From Gammaproteobacteria bacterium (lineage in GTDB: Bacteria > Pseudomonadota > Gammaproteobacteria > SZUA-140): a stretch of DNA of 6,218 nt. Shown here in pieces: positions 1 to 4,510 of the stretch. Under the pieces are notes generated by a model. That model saw nothing but the letters and a program-made list of their open reading frames with translations. It did no database searches and had not been told where the DNA came from. The stretch is from NCBI GenBank assembly GCA_026994735.1, contig JALWQD010000169.1, positions 1-6,218 of the forward strand. Direction: 5' to 3'. Position numbers and translations under genes: made by a program. Every line of letters begins with the position of its first letter. Position 1 is the first letter of the stretch.

Positions 1-316
1 CCGGGCAGCGCAAGGCAGGCCCTGGCTATTTGCCCAAATCGAACATTATTTACAATATGGCCAGCACCTGCCCGCACCGGACAGAGAAGAAATCGCCAAT
101 ATCGTCGGCCATCATCTCGATGAACTCTATGCCTTCTACGGCGAACACATTGGCGTCCGCATGGCGCGAAAACATATTTCCTGGTACACCAAGGGCTTCA
201 ACGGTGCGGCAGCATTCCGCCAGCAGGTCAACCGCATCGACAACATTGCCGAGCAGCGCGCAATGACGAGCGATTTTTTTGCCCGGGCAACAACTAATTT
301 GGGGGCAGCGGCATGA
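1..316 (+). CDS. dusB: tRNA-dihydrouridine synthase B, C-terminal part (5' end outside window)
   Basis: DusB reduces specific uridines in the tRNA D-loop to dihydrouridine, using FMN and NADPH in the cytoplasm. Only the last 104 residues are visible, reading from base 2; the whole protein is usually about 320-350 residues, so the FMN barrel with its catalytic Cys lies off the left edge. The visible part opens with RAAQGRPWLF, the conserved end of the TIM barrel in DusB. It continues into the helical tRNA-binding domain, with the family motif RMARKHISWY at residues 53-62 (E. coli has a near-identical RIARKHVSWY, from memory). The stop TGA at 314-316 overlaps the ATG of fis, so the two are probably co-transcribed and translationally coupled. 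The pairing dusB-fis is classical in Gammaproteobacteria and supports both calls. Confidence 0.95.
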   Translation, partial: RAAQGRPWLFAQIEHYLQYGQHLPAPDREEIANIVGHHLDELYAFYGEHIGVRMARKHISWYTKGFNGAAAFRQQVNRIDNIAEQRAMTSDFFARATTNLGAAA

Positions 317-645
317 GCGACAACGATCTCGATTGCCTGGACAAGCCGGCAGATGCTGCGAAAACCTTTATCGAGCGGCCGAAACATCCCCTCAGTGCCT
401 GTATGGAAATCGCCCTCGCACGCTATTTTGACGATCTCGATGGCCACAACGGTCATGACCTTTATGACATGGTCATGAGTGAAGTCGAACCACCGTTACT
501 GGCCGCTGTCCTCTGTCATACGCGCGGCAACCAGAGCCGGGCAGCAGAAATCCTCGGCATCAACCGCAGCACGCTGCGTAAAAAGATCGAAAAATATAAT
601 TTAGCCGAGCCCGCTGCCCGTAAACGGCGAAAAAAGCCTCGCTAG
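313..645 (+). CDS. fis: DNA-binding protein Fis (nucleoid-associated regulator)
   Basis: Fis is a small homodimeric nucleoid protein that bends DNA, activates rRNA and tRNA promoters and assists site-specific recombination. The product is 110 residues. The C-terminal helix-turn-helix is plain at residues 72-95, beginning GNQSRAAEILGINRSTLRKK, close to E. coli GNQTRAA...GINRGTLRKK. Residues 25-70 form the helical dimerisation part (HPLSACMEIALARYF, then VEPPLLAAVL). E. coli Fis is 98 residues and ends soon after the HTH. This one continues about 14 residues past the KYNL position with a very basic tail (RKRRKKPR, 103-110), which is unusual. The start is set by the ATGA overlap with dusB and a G-rich stretch (301-305) seven bases upstream. 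It lies second in the dusB-fis block and before purH. Confidence 0.96.
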   Translation: MSDNDLDCLDKPADAAKTFIERPKHPLSACMEIALARYFDDLDGHNGHDLYDMVMSEVEPPLLAAVLCHTRGNQSRAAEILGINRSTLRKKIEKYNLAEPAARKRRKKPR

Positions 646-710
646 CAGTCAATTCGTAATCCTCTATACACCCTTGACCTTCCCCTCTTCTCATAGCTGA
701 GTGTAATTTC
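646..710 (+). other. fis-purH intergenic gap
   Basis: These 65 bases separate the fis stop from the purH ATG and are the only real non-coding stretch in the window. I see no hairpin with a T-run and no PurR-like palindrome. A TTGACC (674-679) resembles a -35 box, but nothing like a -10 sits at the right spacing. A weak ribosome-binding stretch (GAG, 699-701) precedes the purH ATG by nine bases. The simplest reading is that purH is transcribed through from dusB-fis, though a weak internal promoter cannot be excluded. Confidence 0.5.
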
Positions 711-2279
711 ATGACCCCTATTCGACGCGCGTTAATCAGTGTCTCCGACAAAACAGGTATCCTTGAGTTTGCCCAACAACTAAGCACACGCGGTATCGAG
801 ATCATCTCCACCGGAGGAACAGCAAAGATGCTCCGTGAGGGTGGTCTTGCTGTCACCGACGTCACTGACGTCACCGGGTTTCCCGAAATGATGGACGGTC
901 GCGTCAAGACATTACACCCGCGTATTCATGGCGGCCTGCTTGGTCGCAGGGGCCAGGATGACGCCATTATGGCTGCCCACGGCATCCAGCCAATCGACCT
1001 CGTTGTCGTCAACCTCTATCCCTTTGAGTCGACAATTGCCCGCCCTGATTGCGACCTCGCCACGGCCATCGAGAACATCGACATCGGCGGCCCTTCGATG
1101 CTGCGCGCTGCTGCCAAGAATCATGCTGCCGTTACGGTCATCGTTGACAGTAGCGACTACAGCCGTGTCCTCAACGATATGGAGACACACCAGGGCGCAG
1201 TCAGTGATGAACTGCGCTTCTCTCTTGCTGTGCGCAGCTTCGAGCACACAGCCCGTTATGATGGCGCTATTGCCAACTATCTCGGCGCCCGCTGTGAAGG
1301 TGGCAGCGAGCACTTTCCGCGCACCTGGAGCAGTCAGTTTGTCAAGGCAGAAGAACTCCGCTATGGCGAAAACCCACACCAGTCAGCGGCCTTCTATCTC
1401 GCCCACGATGCTCCTCCCGACAGTCTCGCCAGAGCCGAGCAGTGCCAGGGGAAGGCGTTGTCATTCAACAATATTGCCGATGCCGATACGGCGCTGGAAT
1501 GTGTGCGCAGCTTTAACGAACCGGCCTGCGTCATTGTCAAACATGCCAACCCCTGCGGGGTTGCCATAGGCGACGATATTCTCCTTGCCTATGAACGCGC
1601 CTACCAGACCGATCCGACCTCCGCCTTTGGCGGCATTATCGCCTTCAATCGCGCGCTGGATGACGGCACAGCCAGCAGTATCATCGGGCGCCAGTTTGTC
1701 GAGGTCATCATTGCTCCATCGGCCAGCGCAGCAGCCCTGAAAACCCTGTCAGCAAAGGCCAATGTTCGCGTCCTGCTAACGGGCCCCACAGACGACGGCA
1801 TCACTGCCAGCAATGACTTCGATTACAAACGTGTTCGCGGGGGATTGCTGATTCAGGATCGTGATAACGGCATTATCAGCGCCAGTGACCTCGTCGTTGT
1901 CAGCAAACGGCAACCGAGCGATGAAGAAATCGATGATCTGCTCTTTACCTGGCAGGTCGCCAAACATGTCAAGTCGAATGCGATCGTCTATGGCCGCGGG
2001 CGTATGACTATCGGCGTCGGTGCAGGCCAGATGAGCAGGGTCTACAGTGCCCGTATCGCTGCTATCAAGGCTGCTGATGCCAACCTTGATGTCAAAGGCT
2101 CGGTGATGGCCTCCGACGCCTTTTTTCCTTTCCGTGATGGCATCGACAGTGCTGCCGAAGCAGGCATTCGTGCTGTCATCCAGCCAGGCGGGTCAATGCG
2201 TGATGACGAGGTTATCAGTGCCGCCGATGAACACGGCATGGCCATGGTCTTTACCCGTATGCGCCACTTCCGGCACTAA
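711..2279 (+). CDS. purH: Bifunctional AICAR transformylase / IMP cyclohydrolase
   Basis: PurH carries out the last two steps of de novo purine synthesis in the cytoplasm: formylation of AICAR with 10-formyl-THF, then ring closure of FAICAR to IMP. The 522-residue product matches the usual full length (E. coli about 529). The N-terminal MGS-like cyclohydrolase domain spans roughly 1-145: RRALISVSDKTGI at 5-17, STGGTA at 33-38, MDGRVKTLHP at 61-70, NIDIGGPSM at 122-130. The transformylase part follows: YGENPHQ at 218-224, SFNNIADADTALECV at 251-265, and KHANPCG at 277-283, whose Lys277-His278 correspond to the known catalytic pair. DPTSAFGGIIAFNR (301-314), KSNAIVY (421-427) and the terminal RHFRH are also family-typical. 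No damage is seen. It follows fis by 65 bp on the same strand. The TAA overlaps the stop of the convergent gene, and purD does not follow. Confidence 0.98.
   Translation: MTPIRRALISVSDKTGILEFAQQLSTRGIEIISTGGTAKMLREGGLAVTDVTDVTGFPEMMDGRVKTLHPRIHGGLLGRRGQDDAIMAAHGIQPIDLVVVNLYPFESTIARPDCDLATAIENIDIGGPSMLRAAAKNHAAVTVIVDSSDYSRVLNDMETHQGAVSDELRFSLAVRSFEHTARYDGAIANYLGARCEGGSEHFPRTWSSQFVKAEELRYGENPHQSAAFYLAHDAPPDSLARAEQCQGKALSFNNIADADTALECVRSFNEPACVIVKHANPCGVAIGDDILLAYERAYQTDPTSAFGGIIAFNRALDDGTASSIIGRQFVEVIIAPSASAAALKTLSAKANVRVLLTGPTDDGITASNDFDYKRVRGGLLIQDRDNGIISASDLVVVSKRQPSDEEIDDLLFTWQVAKHVKSNAIVYGRGRMTIGVGAGQMSRVYSARIAAIKAADANLDVKGSVMASDAFFPFRDGIDSAAEAGIRAVIQPGGSMRDDEVISAADEHGMAMVFTRMRHFRH
2276..2279. 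other. Overlapping stop codons of two convergent genes
   Basis: The purH TAA occupies 2277-2279 on the plus strand. The TAG of the minus-strand gene is the complement of 2276-2278. The two genes therefore share four bases tail to tail, leaving no space for a terminator between them, so either transcript must run into the other gene. Confidence 0.95.
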
Positions 2280-4510
2280 TAGCCTGGCCACCGGCTGCAG
2301 CTGTTTAACGCTTCAGCCGGTCGGCGACAGTGCCGAACAAGCCTCAGCACCAGTGCCAGCAAAGGCAGCAATAACCAGACAATATCTACGGCCCCCGTCC
2401 CCTTGCCTCCCTGGCTGACCGGTTCATTGAAGGAATAGATAGCCACCAGCCCGCTCTGCCGGTTACCAGCAAGATCGACTGCCAGCACTTCCAGTACCGC
2501 CCCCTGTTGCAGGGTAATCGGGCCATTATAGATACTTGATGCCGGAATCAACTGGCCATTCGCATCCTTGATCGTGCCATCGGATGGCTGACTGCCATCC
2601 AGCGTATAATACAACTTGTCCTGGCAACCACTGCCCGTATCCGTACAGCTTATCGTCAACGTCAGCGGCCCCTGGTAACTGCCTCCGAGAGGATCAACCG
2701 TCACCACTGGCGTCGTCAGGTCCAAATGGTACAGTGCCTGCTGTTCCGTCTCCCGGTTACCGGCGGCATCAATAGAAAAATACTTCAGCGTAATATCGGC
2801 AAACCCCAGTTCCAGGGCTGCCAGACGTGCCGCCAGGTCAATCGGTTGATTATAAAAATCAGCAAGCCGCACCTGCGGTGCCGTGCCGTCAAGGGTAAAA
2901 TAAGTACCCGCGCAACCCGAACCCTTTGGCTCCGGAGGCGTCAACGGCAAGTCATTCACTGTATCGCTACAAGAGAGAACAATATCCTGTAAATTTATCG
3001 CTGTCGCCGTTGTGCTGTCGGCAACCTTCTGGCCATAAGTGCCTGGCGGCAGGCTGTTAGCGCTCTGCGGTGCCGTCATATCGACAAAATAATCGCCACT
3101 GGCTTCATCAGCCCAAAGCCCCTCACTACCGCGGCCCAAATAGCGCAAGCGTGACTTTTCACTCGTCACTGAAATGGGACCAAGATAGAGCTGTCCGCTC
3201 GTAGTCCGCGGGTCTGTGCCGTCAACAGTGTAGCGTATTTCACTGCACGCATTATTCGTGTTGTCCGTACACATCAAGCGAACTGTCTGAGCGACAGTAT
3301 AAGCGCCCGGAGCCGGGCTAGTGGATAATTGCGGTGGACTGACATTAAAAGCAGCCTGATAACCGCGAGCAAGCGAATAACGGAAATCCCCAGCCGCAAA
3401 CAACTGCCTTCCATCAGGTGCCAGGGCAAGCACATTGATCATCACTGCCGGTGACAATACAGGCGCCAGCCCCAGCAACATGCCTGCATCGGCAGTCAAG
3501 GCCGCCAGATGGTCGCGCCCCTGCCCCCCCATGAGCGTAAAATCACCGCCGATGTACAGCACGTCATGATTTCTCGCCAAGGCCAGCGTCCGCACAGTCG
3601 CATCAACACTGGGTGCCCAGCTAGCCACAGTCGCCACCTGTGGAGCCAACGATACCTTCGCCAGATGATTACGGACAATGACCGCAGCCCCTGGCAACTG
3701 CAGATGGGTAAAATCTCCCCCCAGATAAAGCCACCCCCCCGTTTCATCGAGCAACAAGGTACGTACTGCGGCATCAACATCACTTTGCCAGGCATCGCTG
3801 ACTCTCACCGCCGCAACCTCAACCGCTGCCAGGCGAGCACGGGCCTGGCCACCAATACGCGCAAAATCACCGCCAACATAGAGCATGCTGCCATCTGCTG
3901 ATAAAGCCAAGGCAAAGACCGGGCCATCGGCATCAAGAGTCCAGGGCGCTGCCGTCGCCGTCACCGTATCAATAGCAGCCAGATAATCGTGCGCCTGCCC
4001 GCCGCTCGCTGCCAGACGCGTAAACTCACCACCGACAAACAGGATGGCGCCATCGGGGCTGAGGGCCAGGCTACGCACCGGGCCACTGATATCAGGATTC
4101 CAGTCCGGGATTACCGTACCCTTTTGGGTATCAATAACAGCCAGGTTATTCCTTGCCTGGCCGCCAATACGCGAAAATTCACCGGCGACATAAAGCCTGC
4201 GGCCATCGGGACTGAGCAATAAGGCCGAAATCGTAACAATACTATCGCCAGCCGTTGTCGGCGTCCATGATGGTTCCAGGCCGAGCGTCAGGGCATCCAT
4301 TGCCGCCAGGCGAAAACGCCCGATAGCCGGGGGATTCGGCGTTACGACCTGCGTAAAACGGCCCCCAACATAGATCCGCTGACTGTCAATGGCCAAGGCT
4401 TCAGCAGGCGCATTGAGGGCGGGGAAAAGGCTATCGGGAAGGCTATTGGCACAACTATTGTTGATGCCGAATAACAGCAAAAACAGGCTCAGCAGGCTCA
4501 CCCGCGTCAT
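2276..4510 (-). CDS. Secreted beta-propeller-like / CHB_HEX_C-repeat protein with C-terminal sorting-signal-like tail
   Basis: I do not recognise a named gene; the function is unknown. The protein has 744 residues if started at the ATG at 4510, which overlaps the upstream gene's TGA (ATGA). That start gives a clean signal peptide: MTR, then a Leu-rich core at 4-16, with cleavage likely after SCA (residue 21). In-frame starts at 4525 and a GTG at 4555 would lengthen the hydrophobic stretch and are less likely. Seven repeats follow, with cores such as LYVGGDF at residues 46, 106, 157, 210, 261, 318 and 370, spaced 51-60 apart and usually followed by GGQAR..LAA.D and W.P. Their number suits one seven-bladed propeller and resembles delta-60/DUF5122 repeats. 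Three CHB_HEX_C/Fn3-associated modules follow (about 396-477, 484-598, 600-693; YTLDGSQP and AVDLAGN type motifs), each with a Cys pair (414/422, 514/533, 622/629). The tail has GG (701-702), a hydrophobic segment (711-723) and basic residues. The likely location is the envelope or outside the cell. Confidence 0.85.
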   Translation of the reverse strand: MTRVSLLSLFLLLFGINNSCANSLPDSLFPALNAPAEALAIDSQRIYVGGRFTQVVTPNPPAIGRFRLAAMDALTLGLEPSWTPTTAGDSIVTISALLLSPDGRRLYVAGEFSRIGGQARNNLAVIDTQKGTVIPDWNPDISGPVRSLALSPDGAILFVGGEFTRLAASGGQAHDYLAAIDTVTATAAPWTLDADGPVFALALSADGSMLYVGGDFARIGGQARARLAAVEVAAVRVSDAWQSDVDAAVRTLLLDETGGWLYLGGDFTHLQLPGAAVIVRNHLAKVSLAPQVATVASWAPSVDATVRTLALARNHDVLYIGGDFTLMGGQGRDHLAALTADAGMLLGLAPVLSPAVMINVLALAPDGRQLFAAGDFRYSLARGYQAAFNVSPPQLSTSPAPGAYTVAQTVRLMCTDNTNNACSEIRYTVDGTDPRTTSGQLYLGPISVTSEKSRLRYLGRGSEGLWADEASGDYFVDMTAPQSANSLPPGTYGQKVADSTTATAINLQDIVLSCSDTVNDLPLTPPEPKGSGCAGTYFTLDGTAPQVRLADFYNQPIDLAARLAALELGFADITLKYFSIDAAGNRETEQQALYHLDLTTPVVTVDPLGGSYQGPLTLTISCTDTGSGCQDKLYYTLDGSQPSDGTIKDANGQLIPASSIYNGPITLQQGAVLEVLAVDLAGNRQSGLVAIYSFNEPVSQGGKGTGAVDIVWLLLPLLALVLRLVRHCRRPAEALNSCSRWPGY
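2279..2410 (-). other. C-terminal GlyGly/hydrophobic/basic tail (downstream paralogue)
   Basis: The last 44 residues start with GGKGTGAVDIVW, pass through LLLPLLALVLRL and reach the basic RHCRR. They then run on for 14 more residues (PAEALNSCSRWPGY). Gly-rich linker, membrane segment and basic cluster in this order is the plan of C-terminal sorting signals processed by rhombosortase-type proteases (GlyGly-CTERM). The GAVDIV part may instead place it in a related tail class. The long extension past the basic cluster is atypical. Confidence 0.55.
2290..2321. repeat. 8-bp perfect inverted repeat just after purH
   Basis: ACCGGCTG at 2290-2297 is exactly complementary to CAGCCGGT at 2314-2321, with a 16-base spacer. 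It begins 11 bases after the purH stop and lies inside the last codons of the convergent gene (the PAEALNSCSRWP stretch). There is no T-run after it on either strand and the loop is long, so it is at best a weak transcript 3'-end hairpin. It may be chance. Confidence 0.35.
2432..3325 (-). repeat. Three CHB_HEX_C/Fn3-associated-like modules (downstream paralogue)
   Basis: Three successive modules share the plan: G-x-Y, hydrophobic strand, C-x-D, second Cys, Y-[FT]-x-[LV]-D-G-[ST]-x-P, Y-x-x-P-I, and a closing strand with S-I-D-x-x-G-N. The second and third fit well. The first has lost the closing D-x-x-GN and instead reads LRYLGRGSEGLW, so it is degenerate. The family occurs at the C-termini of chitobiases and in many secreted proteins. 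It suggests an extracellular binding or spacer role and does not show enzymatic activity. Confidence 0.75.
3347..4408 (-). repeat. Seven tandem propeller-type protein repeats (downstream paralogue)
   Basis: These are seven degenerate protein-level repeats of 51-60 residues. The consensus seen by eye is: hydrophobic ALAL, S-x-D-G, then L-Y-V-G-G-D-F, three to four residues, G-G-Q-A-R, three residues, L-A-A-I-D, and about ten residues later a Trp followed by x-P. Repeats 1 and 5 carry insertions after the core. The last is the most degenerate (LFAAGDF, no GGQAR) and closes the array before the Cys-containing modules. The nucleotide sequences have diverged well, so this is old protein repetition rather than recent DNA duplication. 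Confidence 0.85.
4448..4510 (-). other. Signal peptide of the complete minus-strand protein
   Basis: Residues 1-21 show a short positive N-region (MTR), a hydrophobic core of Leu, Phe and Val, and the segment NNSCA before Asn22. Ser at -3 and Ala at -1 fit signal peptidase I. The Cys at residue 20 is preceded by I-N-N-S, which is not a lipobox, so a lipoprotein is unlikely. Confidence 0.75.
4507..4510 (-). other. ATGA stop/start overlap of the two minus-strand genes
   Basis: On the minus strand the TGA of the upstream paralogue (4509-4507) overlaps the ATG (4510-4508) of the downstream one. No strong Shine-Dalgarno precedes this ATG (only TGGCGG-like bases), which fits translational coupling, with ribosomes finishing the first gene re-initiating on the second. 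Confidence 0.75.

Noticed and set aside
665..707. Possible promoter before purH (TATACA, TTGACC, TGTAAT)
   Set aside because: No pair of boxes has acceptable spacing: TTGACC to TGTAAT is 22 bases, and TATACA has no -35 partner.
866..873. TGACGTCA palindrome inside a repeated GACGTCAC stretch early in purH
   Set aside because: It is explained by the coding of VTDVTDVTGF, a conserved position in PurH (E. coli has VTEVSDYTG), so there is no reason to call an operator.
928..1569. Long open frames overlapping purH on both strands (for example 928-1569 plus and 912-1379 minus)
   Set aside because: They lie wholly inside a well-conserved purH and their translations show no recognisable domain; they are shadows.
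2290..2321. Inverted repeat as a Rho-independent terminator of purH
   Set aside because: The 16-base loop and the lack of a T-run on either side make an intrinsic terminator unlikely; kept only as an inverted repeat.
2134..2418. Plus-strand open frames across the end of purH and within the minus-strand genes (such as 2134-2418, 3509-3901, 4389-4679)
   Set aside because: Their translations lack domain features, while the opposite strand carries clear repeats, modules and signals.
4448..4455. Cys at residue 20 of the complete surface protein as a lipoprotein site
   Set aside because: The preceding I-N-N-S does not fit a lipobox, whereas S-C-A followed by N fits signal peptidase I.
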